The notes below the pieces were generated by a model that worked only from the letters and a program-made list of their open reading frames with translations, made no database searches and was not told the DNA's origin. Below are positions 1-8,192 of a stretch of DNA of 48,795 nt, in pieces (positions within the stretch are counted from its first letter, which is position 1; every line of letters starts with the position of its first letter). A program made the position numbers and the translations under genes. The stretch covers positions 1 through 48,795 of the forward strand of contig CADBXV010000004.1 in assembly GCA_902798645.1 (NCBI GenBank), written 5' to 3'. This DNA comes from an uncultured bacterium (GTDB taxonomy: Bacteria > Cyanobacteriota > Vampirovibrionia > Gastranaerophilales > Gastranaerophilaceae).

Positions 1-74
1 GTTCATTACGTTATGCCCCAAACCCCTTTAAGTTTTAATTTTTGTTATTGAGCAATTTTAGTTATTTGTACACT

Positions 75-96
75 GTAGGTCAGGTTTCACCTGACA
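75..96 (+). repeat. Short hairpin repeat, copy 1 (REP-like)
   Basis: A perfect 7-bp inverted repeat, GTCAGGT / ACCTGAC with a TTC loop (79-95), lies upstream of the terminase gene and is followed by a T-run at 100-106. The same 20-base motif is present on the opposite strand at 4455-4474. Two copies of an intergenic palindrome with no coding capacity suggest a REP-like dispersed repeat. The T-run would also let it act as a weak terminator for a gene to the left of the window. Confidence 0.6.
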
Positions 97-148
97 ATAT
101 TTTTTTGTACCAAAATATATAAAACGATGTAAATGAAAGGAGGTTAAT

Positions 149-1447
149 TTGATTTATAAACTATTAGATAAACAAAAAGAGTTTATTGAAATACCGCACA
201 ATAATGCTCTCGATGTCGCAATATATCAAGGAGGTTTCGGAAGCGGTAAAACTTGGTGCGGTTCACTGTTGGGAATTTTACTTGCAATGAAATATCCCGG
301 GTGTAGAGGTATGGTTGGTGCTAAAGAGTATGAGCTTGTTCGTAAAACAACTTTAGTTGCGTATCTTGATCATTTGGATGCGCTGGGTTTTATTCAGGAT
401 AAGGATTATACATATAATAAAATTGATAAAATAATCAAGTTTTCTAACAATTCCGAAATACTTTTTACAGCATTAGAAGATCCTGAAAAATTTAAGTCAT
501 TGAATTTGCATTGGGCAGAAATAGAAGAAGCATCCCAAATCTCAGATTCTTCTTTTAAGCAGATTCTCGGAAGATTGCGAAATACATACAGAGGTAAAAA
601 TTGGGTGGATTTTCGATATAGATTATTTGGACATACAAATCCTCAGGGTTATAAAGGTTGGATTTGGAAAAGATTTGTTGAACATTCCAAAGAAAATTAC
701 CGACTTATAATCGCACCCACAACAAATAATGTTTATCTTCCAAATCATTTTGTACAATCTCTTAAAGAAAGTTTTGACGAAGAATATTATAGAATCAATG
801 TTTTGGGAGAGTTCGGAGATTATTCTTCAGGATTAGTAGTTAAAGGTTTTTCGGAAGAAAATAAGCTTAACCTAAGGTACAATCCAAATTTACCTTTGCA
901 TTTGACTTGTGACTTTAATGTCGATCCTATGTGCTGGGCTGTTGCTCATAAAGATAAGGAAGATGTATATTTTATTGACGAGGTTGTAATGGAAAATACT
1001 TCTACTCAGCAGTGTATAGAAGAATTTATCAGAAGATATCCAAATCACAAATCAGAAATTATAATCAACGGCGATGCTTCCGGAGATAATCGTACTACTC
1101 AAAGTGAATACACAAATTATGCAATTATAAAAAATGCTCTTAAAGAACATGGGTACGAAAATGTAAAATTCCGCCTTAGGAATTATAATCCGCCTGTGAT
1201 GAATCGTATTTCCGCATTTAATGCAAGAATAAAAAATTCAAAGGGTGAAAGACATGTATTTATTGACCCCAGAAGATGCAAGTGGATTTTGTATAATATA
1301 TATAACCTTTCTTTTAAAGAAGGAACTTCAATAGTTGATGTTCCTACGCATACACAGATAAAATCAAGCAGAGAGGCTAAATTTTTGGAACATCCGTTTG
1401 ATGCGGTAAGTTATTTGGTGGAATATTATTGGAGATTGTGCGGTTAA
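149..1447 (+). CDS. Phage terminase large subunit (TerL), orphan
   Basis: This looks like a complete 432-aa large terminase, the ATPase-nuclease motor that cuts and packages phage DNA into proheads. A Walker A motif (GGFGSGKT, about residues 28-35) and a Walker B-like segment (HWAEIEEAS, about 124-132) mark the ATPase. The C-terminal RNase H-like nuclease is marked by acidic positions in DFNVDP, NGDASGD and HPFDAVSYL. The start is a TTG at 149, chosen because AAAGGAGG ends 5 nt upstream and the motifs follow at normal distance. No portal, head or small-terminase gene is adjacent: the next genes are a small membrane-associated protein and pnp. It is therefore an orphan, a prophage remnant or a domesticated gene. 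A terminase-small-subunit-like gene occurs far away at 45816-46271. The family call is firm; current function is unknown. Confidence 0.85.
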   Translation: MIYKLLDKQKEFIEIPHNNALDVAIYQGGFGSGKTWCGSLLGILLAMKYPGCRGMVGAKEYELVRKTTLVAYLDHLDALGFIQDKDYTYNKIDKIIKFSNNSEILFTALEDPEKFKSLNLHWAEIEEASQISDSSFKQILGRLRNTYRGKNWVDFRYRLFGHTNPQGYKGWIWKRFVEHSKENYRLIIAPTTNNVYLPNHFVQSLKESFDEEYYRINVLGEFGDYSSGLVVKGFSEENKLNLRYNPNLPLHLTCDFNVDPMCWAVAHKDKEDVYFIDEVVMENTSTQQCIEEFIRRYPNHKSEIIINGDASGDNRTTQSEYTNYAIIKNALKEHGYENVKFRLRNYNPPVMNRISAFNARIKNSKGERHVFIDPRRCKWILYNIYNLSFKEGTSIVDVPTHTQIKSSREAKFLEHPFDAVSYLVEYYWRLCG

Positions 1448-1524
1448 CATTTTTGATTTTTATAAGAAATTGTCTAAAATCACTTTAAAATTCCATAAAT
1501 TATAAAAATAATCATATAAAAATC

Positions 1525-1553
1525 TTGAAATTTTTAATAAAAACATATATAAT
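1525..1553 (+). promoter_or_regulatory. Sigma-70-type promoter for the 166-aa gene
   Basis: TTGAAA (1525-1530) and TATAAT (1548-1553) are separated by exactly 17 bp, a near-consensus housekeeping promoter. The predicted start of transcription near 1560 gives a leader of about 15 nt before the ATG at 1575, with AAAGGTG as ribosome binding site. Confidence 0.75.
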
Positions 1554-1574
1554 ATTCATTGTAAAGGTGTTTAT

Positions 1575-2075
1575 ATGGTAAATGAGTTGTCAGGAAATTT
1601 AAGACCAAGTTCTTATGGCAATATCTTACGTGCCGGAAATTTACCCAACGGCAGAGTTATGTATAATGTTATTGATTCTGAGGGTAATAAAGCCGGTAAG
1701 CTTTCTCTGCCATATAATCAGGTTGATACATTTGAGGCTTCATATAATCAAATTTTAGAATCTGCGCCAAAAATTCAAGCTTATGTAAAAGCAAATTCCT
1801 CTGTTGAATCAATTAATAAGCGCAGAAATATGGCTAGAGGAATTGTCGGCGCAAGCGGAATAATCGGCGCAGCAGTTCCGCTGTTAATTTTAAGAAAATC
1901 AACTTCTGTTACAAAAAAAATTCTGGGTGCAGTTGCAGGTATTGTTGCAGGACTTTCCGCAGGATTTGTCGCATCGTTAGGTGTTACAACACCTCCCGGA
2001 TCTTTAGAATTTGCCCGTGCTACAAGAACTCTGTCAACTCTTGATATTCAGCCGGTTTTAGATGAAACTGTGTAA
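1575..2075 (+). CDS. Hypothetical protein with two hydrophobic segments
   Basis: A 166-aa protein that I cannot assign to a named family. Residues about 1-80 are polar. Two Gly/Ala-rich hydrophobic stretches follow (about residues 90-110 and 117-138), separated by a basic turn (RKSTSVTKK), which would fit a membrane hairpin or an amphipathic glycine-zipper-like insertion. The C-terminus is polar. An ATG start preceded by AAAGGTG at 7-8 nt and a near-consensus promoter just upstream indicate an independently expressed, real gene. It sits between the orphan terminase and pnp on the same strand, and the pnp promoter follows, so there is no sign of a shared operon. The protein has no cysteine and no signal peptide. 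Confidence 0.7.
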   Translation: MVNELSGNLRPSSYGNILRAGNLPNGRVMYNVIDSEGNKAGKLSLPYNQVDTFEASYNQILESAPKIQAYVKANSSVESINKRRNMARGIVGASGIIGAAVPLLILRKSTSVTKKILGAVAGIVAGLSAGFVASLGVTTPPGSLEFARATRTLSTLDIQPVLDETV

Positions 2076-2133
2076 TTTTTCCTTTTTTATTAATTGATTA
2101 TGTAGCAAAAAGTTTTATACTTTTATCAAAAAA

Positions 2134-2153
2134 GAACATGTTCATGTTATAAT
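2134..2153 (+). promoter_or_regulatory. Probable pnp promoter -10 with overlapping palindrome
   Basis: TATAAT at 2148-2153 lies about 70 nt upstream of pnp. A perfect 10-bp palindrome GAACATGTTC (2134-2143) occupies the spacer just upstream of the -10, where a repressor or activator could bind. No clear -35 hexamer was found at 16-18 bp. The palindrome has a 2-bp rather than 4-bp centre, so it does not fit the Gram-positive LexA box. Confidence 0.45.
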
Positions 2154-2187
2154 TTTTAATGAAAATAGTATAACTTTAATGGAAGCA

Positions 2188-2208
2188 TACGGCTTTCGAG
2201 TAGCCGTA
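2188..2208 (+). promoter_or_regulatory. Stem-loop in the pnp leader
   Basis: TACGGCT (2188-2194) pairs perfectly with AGCCGTA (2202-2208) around a 7-nt loop. It lies immediately before the pnp ribosome binding site (AAGGAAA). In enterobacteria, pnp mRNA is autoregulated through an RNase III-cleaved leader hairpin. The position here is suggestive of similar control, but the stem is short and this role is inference. Confidence 0.4.
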
Positions 2209-2221
2209 GAAAGAAGGAAAA

Positions 2222-4366
2222 ATGACAGTACCGGAAACAAAAAGTTTTCAGTTAGAGATTGGCGGAAAGACCGTCACCGTTGAAACAGGTAAGTATGCAA
2301 ATTCAACCAACGGAAGTGTTACAGTAAGATGTGGCGATACAATGTTATTTGTACATTGTTGTGTAAGTAAAGAACCAAGAGTCGGAATAGACTTCTTCCC
2401 TTTACTTATTGATTATGAAGAAAGAATGTCTGCAATAGGACGTATTCCCGGCGGCTATAACCGTTCGGAAGGTAAGGCAAGCGACAAAGCTATTCTTATT
2501 TCACGTTTGATTGACAGACCAATCAGACCTCTGTTCCCGAAAGGATACAGAAATGACATACAAATTGTAGCTCAATTATTCAGCTACGACCAAGAAAACC
2601 AACCTGATACGTTAGCAATGTTAGGTGCTTCTTGCGCTTTAATGTTATCAGGCGCTCCTTTTGAAGGTCCTATTGGTGCAGTAAGAGTTTCAAAAGACGA
2701 AAACGGAAATATGATTGCTAACCCGACTCACGCTCAAGCTGATAAGTCAGATCTTGATATCGTTGTAGCCGGCACACATGATTCCGTAATTATGGTTGAA
2801 GCCGGATGTAAATTTGTTACAGAAGACGATATTATGAATGCTGTTGAGTTTGCACAAGTTGAAATCAGAAAACAATGTGAGGCTCAAGAAGAATTTGCTA
2901 AGGCTTGCGGTGTTGTTAAGGAAGAATTTGTTAATCCTTATGACACATCAGAGCTTGCGAAAATTATTGAAGAAACAGCTCACGATATGATTTTTGATGC
3001 ATATCATCATTTCGATAGAGAATATAGACAAAATAAATTGGAAGAAGCTAAAAAACTTGTTAAAGAAAAAGTTGAAGCACTTCCTGACGATCACTATATC
3101 AAACAAATTATTGAAGAAACAGGAATTGACTTTGTTGCTGAAGAATTCAAAAACGCAGAAAAACACATTATGCGTGCAATGATTCTTGATGAAGGCGTTC
3201 GTGCAGACGGAAGAAAACCAACCGAAGTTCGTCCTATTTGGTGCGAAGTTGGTGTAATTCCAAGAGCTCACGGTTCAGCTGTATTTACGAGAGGTCAAAC
3301 TCAAATTTTATCAGTTGCAACTCTTGCAGGTCCGGGTATGAAACAAGAACTTGACGGTGTTGATCCTGAAACCGAAAAAACTTATATGCATAAATACATC
3401 TTCCCCGGATTCTCTGTTGGTGAAGTTAAACCTCTCAGAGGCCCCGGAAGACGTGAAGTAGGTCACGGTAATTTAGCAGAACGTGCTAATGTTCCGGCAC
3501 TTCCAAGCCAAGAAGAATTTGGCTATACAATTCGTGTAACCTCTGATGTACTTGAATCAAACGGTTCAACATCAATGGGTTCAACTTGCGGTTCATCTAT
3601 GGCTTTGATGAATGCCGGTGTTCCTGTAAAATGTATGATTGGCGGTGTTGCAATGGGTATGATAACCGAACCAAACAGAGAGCCTGTTGTATTAACCGAT
3701 ATTCAAGGTATTGAAGACTTCTTAGGTGATATGGACTTCAAGGTTACAGGTAATGATGATGGTATTACAGCACTTCAAATGGATATGAAGGCTAAAGGTA
3801 TTGCTAATGATACTCTTAGACGTGCGCTTGCTCAAGCTAAAGAAGGCAGACTTCATATTCTGGGCGAAATGAGAAAGGTTATTACTAAGCCTGCTGATCA
3901 CTTGTCACCGTTTGCTCCTGCAATTACCACTATGAATATTCCTGTTGAAGACATAGGAACAGTAATCGGACCTGGCGGTAAACAAATCAGAGCGATCATT
4001 GACGCTTCAGGTGCTGAAATTGATATCCAAGACAACGGTATCGTAACAATCACTTCAAACGACCAAGAAGGTGCTGCAATCGCTAAGAAAATGATTAATG
4101 ATTTAACCTTCAAGCCTGAAGTTGGTATGGTTATCAAAGGTAAGGTTGTAAGAATAATTCCGATTGGTGCATTCGTTGAATTAGGCGGCGGAAAAGACGG
4201 TATGGTTCACATATCTCAAATCTGTCAAGAAAGAATCGAAACAATCGAACCTCACGTTAACATCGGCGATGAAGTAATCGTTAAGGTTATCAAAATTGAC
4301 GACAAAGGCAGAATTAACCTTACAATCAAAGGTGTAACAGAGGAAGACAAGGCTAAGGTTCAATAG
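2222..4366 (+). CDS. pnp: Polyribonucleotide nucleotidyltransferase (PNPase)
   Basis: PNPase degrades RNA 3' to 5' by phosphorolysis, releasing nucleoside diphosphates, and is a cytoplasmic trimeric enzyme of mRNA turnover. At 714 aa it has the usual bacterial length. The domain order is canonical: a first RNase PH domain (about residues 10-145), an all-helical domain (about 150-240), and a second RNase PH domain with the conserved FPGFSVGEV, RREVGHGNLAERA and TSDVLESNGSTSMG blocks (about 315-535). A KH domain with a GPGGKQI loop (about 582-590) and a C-terminal S1 domain (about 634-705) follow. The ATG start has AAGGAAA upstream. A leader hairpin and a strong terminator isolate it as a single-gene transcript. 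Its base composition is less A+T-rich than the island, as expected of a core gene. Confidence 0.98.
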   Translation: MTVPETKSFQLEIGGKTVTVETGKYANSTNGSVTVRCGDTMLFVHCCVSKEPRVGIDFFPLLIDYEERMSAIGRIPGGYNRSEGKASDKAILISRLIDRPIRPLFPKGYRNDIQIVAQLFSYDQENQPDTLAMLGASCALMLSGAPFEGPIGAVRVSKDENGNMIANPTHAQADKSDLDIVVAGTHDSVIMVEAGCKFVTEDDIMNAVEFAQVEIRKQCEAQEEFAKACGVVKEEFVNPYDTSELAKIIEETAHDMIFDAYHHFDREYRQNKLEEAKKLVKEKVEALPDDHYIKQIIEETGIDFVAEEFKNAEKHIMRAMILDEGVRADGRKPTEVRPIWCEVGVIPRAHGSAVFTRGQTQILSVATLAGPGMKQELDGVDPETEKTYMHKYIFPGFSVGEVKPLRGPGRREVGHGNLAERANVPALPSQEEFGYTIRVTSDVLESNGSTSMGSTCGSSMALMNAGVPVKCMIGGVAMGMITEPNREPVVLTDIQGIEDFLGDMDFKVTGNDDGITALQMDMKAKGIANDTLRRALAQAKEGRLHILGEMRKVITKPADHLSPFAPAITTMNIPVEDIGTVIGPGGKQIRAIIDASGAEIDIQDNGIVTITSNDQEGAAIAKKMINDLTFKPEVGMVIKGKVVRIIPIGAFVELGGGKDGMVHISQICQERIETIEPHVNIGDEVIVKVIKIDDKGRINLTIKGVTEEDKAKVQ

Positions 4367-4390
4367 TATAAATTTAAAATTTATACTAAA

Positions 4391-4426
4391 AACGTCGGCG
4401 AGCAATTTTGCTTGCCGACGTTTTTT
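4391..4426 (+). terminator. Rho-independent terminator after pnp
   Basis: A stem of up to 15 bp (AACGTCGGCGAGCAA, 4391-4405, with its complement at 4408-4422, one G-T pair) is followed by TTTTTT. The end pairs probably open to form a 4-6-nt loop. It is G+C-rich against an A+T-rich background and lies 24 bases after the pnp stop codon. Confidence 0.9.
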
Positions 4427-4454
4427 GTTTGAGTGTTAATTATAGAAGTTATTT

Positions 4455-4474
4455 TCAGGTGAAACCTGACCTAC
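4455..4474 (-). repeat. Short hairpin repeat, copy 2 (inverted relative to copy 1)
   Basis: This is the reverse complement of the motif at 75-96: TCAGGT (4455-4460), GAA loop, ACCTGA (4464-4469), then CCTAC. Together the two copies flank the terL to pnp block in opposite orientation. Confidence 0.6.
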
Positions 4475-4560
4475 TTAGAAAAAGTAATTTCCTCCAAATG
4501 CTTGATTGCAGGGATGGAAAAATCCTATAAACTTATAATGCAAAAGTTATGGGGAGAGAT

Positions 4561-5436
4561 ATGTCTAAATCGAATTTAAAGTTAAAACCGGCTGAGAAGA
4601 AAAATAACCTTAAAGTTGTTACCAAACCTGACATTAAGACTACAAAATATAGTGATATTAATCTAAATAAATGGAAGGAATATGGTCATGTTAAGACGGA
4701 TACTTTGTGGGAATTTCCGACAAGATTAAAAGAAGGAGGACATTCTAACGAATATCACGGAAATTATATCCCTCAGATTGCTCAACAGGTTTATGAAAGA
4801 TTTACAAAAGAAGACGATATCGTTTTAGATTTGTTTTTCGGTTCCGGTACTTCAGGAATAGAAGCTTTAAATATGAAAAGAAGATGTATCGGGGTTGAGT
4901 TAAAAGATGAGCTTGCCGAAAAGGTTTCGGAAAAGTTTACACCTAAACAGTTGGTTACTGATGTTAATATAATTTGTGCTGATTCAGCAAGTGAGTTAGC
5001 TAAAGACAAAGTTCAGGCTCGTTTGGATATTATGGGCAGAAAACAGGCACAGTTTTTGATGCTGCATCCTCCGTATGACGATATTATCAAGTTTTCGGAT
5101 AAAAAAGAAGATTTGTCAAATTGCTCATCGACGGATGAATTCTACGATTTATTTGAGAAAGTCGCAAAGAACGGGTATGATTTATTGGAAAAAGGCAGAT
5201 TTGCCTGTTTAATAATTGGTGACAGTTATAAAAATTCTGAGGTTCAGCCTTTAGGTTTCATGTGTATGGCACGTATGATGAATCTTGGTTTTAAGCTTAA
5301 AGGTATTATTGTAAAAGATATTCAAGGTAATGAAAGAGCAAAGGGTAAAACTGCAAATCTTTGGAGGTACAGAGCGCTGGCAGGCGGATTTTATATCTTT
5401 AAACACGAATATGTTATGGTATTCCAAAAGGCATAA
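4561..5436 (+). CDS. SAM-dependent DNA methyltransferase (N6/N4 type), orphan
   Basis: A 291-aa methyltransferase, probably transferring a methyl group from S-adenosylmethionine to adenine or cytosine in DNA. A SAM-binding motif I is visible as DLFFGSGTS (from D90), followed by VELKDELAE (motif II-like). The catalytic motif IV reads HPPY (169-172) instead of the usual D/N/S-PPY. Motif I precedes motif IV, with no long recognition domain between. The start at 4561 is preferred over an in-frame ATG at 4549 because GGGGAGAG lies just upstream. A TATAAT at 4534-4539 would give a very short leader. No restriction partner is adjacent. An RNA methyltransferase role is possible, since HPPY is unusual for DNA enzymes. 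The N-terminus is lysine-rich and poorly conserved in appearance. Confidence 0.75.
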   Translation: MSKSNLKLKPAEKKNNLKVVTKPDIKTTKYSDINLNKWKEYGHVKTDTLWEFPTRLKEGGHSNEYHGNYIPQIAQQVYERFTKEDDIVLDLFFGSGTSGIEALNMKRRCIGVELKDELAEKVSEKFTPKQLVTDVNIICADSASELAKDKVQARLDIMGRKQAQFLMLHPPYDDIIKFSDKKEDLSNCSSTDEFYDLFEKVAKNGYDLLEKGRFACLIIGDSYKNSEVQPLGFMCMARMMNLGFKLKGIIVKDIQGNERAKGKTANLWRYRALAGGFYIFKHEYVMVFQKA

Positions 5437-5493
5437 AGCCAATAAGGCGTTTGGTAGGTTTGGTTATTCCCAAAAACTATAAATAAAATAGTT

Positions 5494-5781
5494 ATGATTA
5501 AACAAACAGAAGCAGGTATATTAGCAAATATCAAAATTGTTCCGAATTCTTCTAAGAACGAGATTGTTTTAGAAGAAGAATTTGTGAAAATAAAGATTAC
5601 AGCTCAACCGATAGAAGGAAAAGCTAACAAAGCCTTAATTGAGTTCTTATCAAAAAAGTTTAAGATTCCTAAAACAAATATTGAGATTGTTAAGGGAGAA
5701 ACAACAAAAGAAAAGACCTTGTTGTTTAAAACTATTGATGAAGAAAAAATCGAGCTTATAAAAAAAGAGCTGAGAGGATAA
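5494..5781 (+). CDS. YggU/DUF167 family protein (UPF0235)
   Basis: A 95-aa protein matching the widespread small YggU/DUF167 family. It shows the characteristic order: a strand with IKIVPNSSKNEI, then VKIKITAQPIEGKANKALIEFLSKKF, then a terminal strand region GETTKEKTLLF. The function of this family is not established. Length is typical. It lies 57 bp after the methyltransferase gene on the same strand. The ribosome binding site is weak, and the gene may be read through from upstream. Confidence 0.85.
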   Translation: MIKQTEAGILANIKIVPNSSKNEIVLEEEFVKIKITAQPIEGKANKALIEFLSKKFKIPKTNIEIVKGETTKEKTLLFKTIDEEKIELIKKELRG

Positions 5782-5861
5782 ATCTTATCCTGAAATTCTA
5801 ACTTTCAGAAATTATGGTTTGTAAGTTGAATTTCTACCCTCTCTAAAGAAGCGGGTATTTG

Positions 5862-5893
5862 TTGACAAACGACTAAAAAAACTATAGTATAAA
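5862..5893 (+). promoter_or_regulatory. Promoter for the 100-aa protein/transporter unit
   Basis: A consensus -35 hexamer TTGACA (5862-5867) is followed by overlapping A+T-rich -10 candidates. TAGTAT (5885-5890) sits at 17 bp spacing and TATAAA (5888-5893) at 20 bp. The ATG at 5918 follows AAAAGGTG. Confidence 0.65.
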
Positions 5894-5917
5894 ATATAGA
5901 AAAGGTGTTGAAAAAAT

Positions 5918-6220
5918 ATGTATAAGCGTTGGTATGATGTTGATCCTACGGTAAGTTTGGCAGTAAGTTTGATGCGTAATGCAAATATTCTTACTCAATA
6001 TAAATGTGCGGATTTGATTGTACAAACCTCAAAAGAAAACGGGATTGATTTATCTGAAAATATTTTAACTGATGCGTTTAACTATATTTTAAGAAGATGG
6101 TACGATACAGACCAAAAGATTGCTGAAGCTTTTGAATATTTAAAAATTTTGCCCTTGGATATTCAAAAATCAATAGCTCTTGATATCATTAATCTTTTGC
6201 AAGTCGAAGAAGCAAAATAG
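5918..6220 (+). CDS. Small helical protein with duplicated RWYD motif
   Basis: A 100-aa, mostly alpha-helical protein that I do not recognise. It contains an internal duplication: RWYDVDPTVSLAVSLMRN near residue 4 and RWYDTDQKIAEAFEYLKI near residue 70, each starting a helix. This suggests two related half-domains or two copies of a binding motif. The start is an ATG with AAAAGGTG about 10 nt upstream and a good promoter. The stop is separated by two bases from the following transporter gene, so the two are almost certainly co-transcribed and perhaps functionally linked. It has no signal peptide or membrane segment. Confidence 0.7.
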   Translation: MYKRWYDVDPTVSLAVSLMRNANILTQYKCADLIVQTSKENGIDLSENILTDAFNYILRRWYDTDQKIAEAFEYLKILPLDIQKSIALDIINLLQVEEAK

Positions 6221-6222
6221 AT

Positions 6223-7539
6223 ATGAATAGTTTAATACAATTTATCACAAATCCTGCTTTAATTTCAGTCATACTATTATGCTTACTTTGCATAAAAGGT
6301 GTAAATGTATTATTGTCAATAATCATTTCAACGATTGCGGCAGGGCTTCTTTCCGGTATGGATGTAAAACATGTAATGGATGTTTTTATATCCGGCATGG
6401 GCGGAAATTCCGAGACCGCACTTAGTTATATATTGCTGGGGGCTTTTGCTGCTACGATGGCTCATTCAGGCTTTACTGATGTTATATCTAATAAAATAGC
6501 AAAATTTGTTTCAGGTAAAAAAAATATATTACTTTCTGTTCTGGCATTGATTGCAATGGCATCGCAAAATATTATACCTATTCATATTGCTTTTATACCG
6601 ATAATTATACCGCCTCTTTTAAGTGTGATGAATGATATCAAATTGGATAGAAGGGCTGTTGCTTGTGTTTTGGCATTCGGATTAAAAATGCCTTATATAG
6701 CAATTCCCGTAGGTTTTGGCTTAATTTTTCAAAATCTTATAGCTGATAATTTAATTCAAAATGGGGTAAATATATTAAGGGGTGATGTGTGGAAATCAAC
6801 TCTTGTACTAGGTGTAGGAATGCTTGTCGGGCTTTTGGCTGCGGTATTCATTTCATACAGAAAGCCAAGAACTTATGAAAATAAAAATCTTGTAAACAGT
6901 AATTTAACAGAAACAAAATTTTTACCAAGTCATTGGATAATTATTCTTGCAGCAATCGTTACATTTGTTGTTCAATTGGTGACAAAATCGCTTCCGTTAG
7001 GAGCTTTAGTCGGTTTGGGTATAATCTTTACCTGTCGTGTTATTCCGCAAGAAAAGATGGACCATATGATGAATGAGGGAATTTATTTAATGGGTTATGT
7101 CGCTTTTGTAATGCTTGTTGCGGCAGGTTTTGCATCTGTATTAAAACAAACAGGCTCAATAGAAAGTTTGGTTAATCTTGTTCTGAATTATTTACCTCAA
7201 AATATAATTTTAACATCTTTAATAATTTTGATATTGGGATTATTCATAACAATCGGTATCGGAACGTCGTTCGGTACAATTCCTATTATTGCAGTTTTGT
7301 TCGTTCCGATTTGTGTAAAAATGGGATTTAATCCTCAGCAAATTGTCGTTTTAACTGCAGCTGCAGCTGCATTGGGTGATGCAGGTTCTCCTGCTTCCGA
7401 TACTACTCTCGGGCCTACTTCGGGATTAAATGCCGATGGGCAACATAATCATATTTACGATACTTGTATTCCGACATTTTTGCATTTTAATACAGCATTA
7501 ATTCTTTTTGCTTTGATTGGAATCTGGATTTTTAATTGA
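6223..7539 (+). CDS. NhaC/YuiF-type Na+/H+ antiporter or amino acid permease
   Basis: A 438-aa integral membrane protein with about ten to twelve hydrophobic segments, of the NhaC-like ion transporter superfamily. It is closest in style to the Na_H_antiport_2/YuiF group, which is annotated either as sodium-proton antiporters or as putative histidine permeases. Conserved-looking features are the paired hairpin regions with ASQNIIPIHIAFIPIIIPPLL and the C-terminal GDAGSPASDTTLGPTSGLNADGQHNHIYDTC, rich in small polar residues. The start lies 2 bp after the upstream stop codon, so translation is probably coupled to the 100-aa gene. The substrate cannot be told from sequence. Length is normal for the family. 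Confidence 0.8.
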   Translation: MNSLIQFITNPALISVILLCLLCIKGVNVLLSIIISTIAAGLLSGMDVKHVMDVFISGMGGNSETALSYILLGAFAATMAHSGFTDVISNKIAKFVSGKKNILLSVLALIAMASQNIIPIHIAFIPIIIPPLLSVMNDIKLDRRAVACVLAFGLKMPYIAIPVGFGLIFQNLIADNLIQNGVNILRGDVWKSTLVLGVGMLVGLLAAVFISYRKPRTYENKNLVNSNLTETKFLPSHWIIILAAIVTFVVQLVTKSLPLGALVGLGIIFTCRVIPQEKMDHMMNEGIYLMGYVAFVMLVAAGFASVLKQTGSIESLVNLVLNYLPQNIILTSLIILILGLFITIGIGTSFGTIPIIAVLFVPICVKMGFNPQQIVVLTAAAAALGDAGSPASDTTLGPTSGLNADGQHNHIYDTCIPTFLHFNTALILFALIGIWIFN

Positions 7540-7799
7540 TTTTTGAAGCCGATATAGCGTACTTACAAAATTTGTATGACAATTACTCTATAATTTCTGT
7601 TGATATTCAACTGAACACAGCTAATAATACCTAAAATACAAATTTGGGGATTAAGGTAAAAGTATTTTGTATTAAAAACATCAATTATAGATAGTATTTA
7701 ATCTATAGTGTGTTAACACAAAAAGAATAAAATGCGGTTTTCTGAAAAATAAGGAGATTCTTAGCTAACGCTCAGAATGACGGGTAGTGTAAACACTCT
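7540..7799. other. Non-coding stretch with short inverted repeats
   Basis: I see no gene here. There is an A+T-rich hairpin ATAGAT/ATCTAT (7687-7706), the palindrome GTGTTAACAC (7709-7718) and the palindromic repeat at 7757-7778. No strong terminator follows the transporter gene. Confidence 0.5.
7757..7778. repeat. Small palindromic repeat unit
   Basis: ATTCT-T-AGC (7757-7765), loop TAAC, GCT-C-AGAAT (7770-7778) forms a hairpin with one internal mismatch. The right half with the following GACGG resembles the CGCTCAGAATGACGG-type palindromic repeats scattered in many bacterial genomes. Only one copy lies in this window, so the family is inferred. Confidence 0.4.
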
Positions 7800-7922
7800 C
7801 TAGTATTCTGATGCAAAACCTTTAACAAGCATAGTTAAGATTTTTTCAATAAATTCTGCATTTTTTTTGCATTCCTGTATATCTTTTTCCAAATCTTCAT
7901 CAAGTTTCATATTTTGTTCCAT
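7800..7922 (-). CDS. Hypothetical 40-aa acidic/helical small protein
   Basis: A short reading frame of 40 codons that reads MEQNMKLDEDLEKDI and continues with QECKKNAEFIEKILTMLVKG. The composition is that of one amphipathic helix or coiled coil. GAGG lies about 7 nt upstream of the ATG, a proper ribosome binding site, and the codon use resembles neighbours. It is isolated from other minus-strand genes. I do not recognise it. Small size makes the call uncertain. Confidence 0.5.
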   Translation of the reverse strand: MEQNMKLDEDLEKDIQECKKNAEFIEKILTMLVKGFASEY

Positions 7923-8192
7923 AATATACCTCACTATAAAACGACTTTTAACCTTACGTTTTATATATCGGCAAAATTTGAAAAAACTTTAGGGATGAAT
8001 AGTGGTTTGTTAAGAAATCGTTACAATAAAATTTGTATGTAACACCCCACATTCAAGAAGCAATCGCAACACCAAAAAGTTGAGGTTTTTGTTTGGGTGT
8101 CATATAATTTTAAAAAGAGTGTAATATTTATTAGCACTAAATTTAAAACGAATTTATTTTGCTGACACAAAACAACACAATTTGTCTTAAAA
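7923..8192. other. Non-coding stretch before direct repeat A
   Basis: No gene is visible. An inverted repeat CAAAAA (8073-8078) / TTTTTG (8086-8091) with outer ACACC/GGTGT arms could fold. Two TTTAAA-like words spaced 11 bp (8142 and 8153) are a weak echo of the arrays found in the island. Confidence 0.4.

Noticed and set aside
2134..2143. LexA box in the pnp promoter
   Set aside because: GAAC and GTTC are separated by 2 bp, whereas the Gram-positive box needs 4 bp. It also does not fit the cyanobacterial RGTAC-type site.
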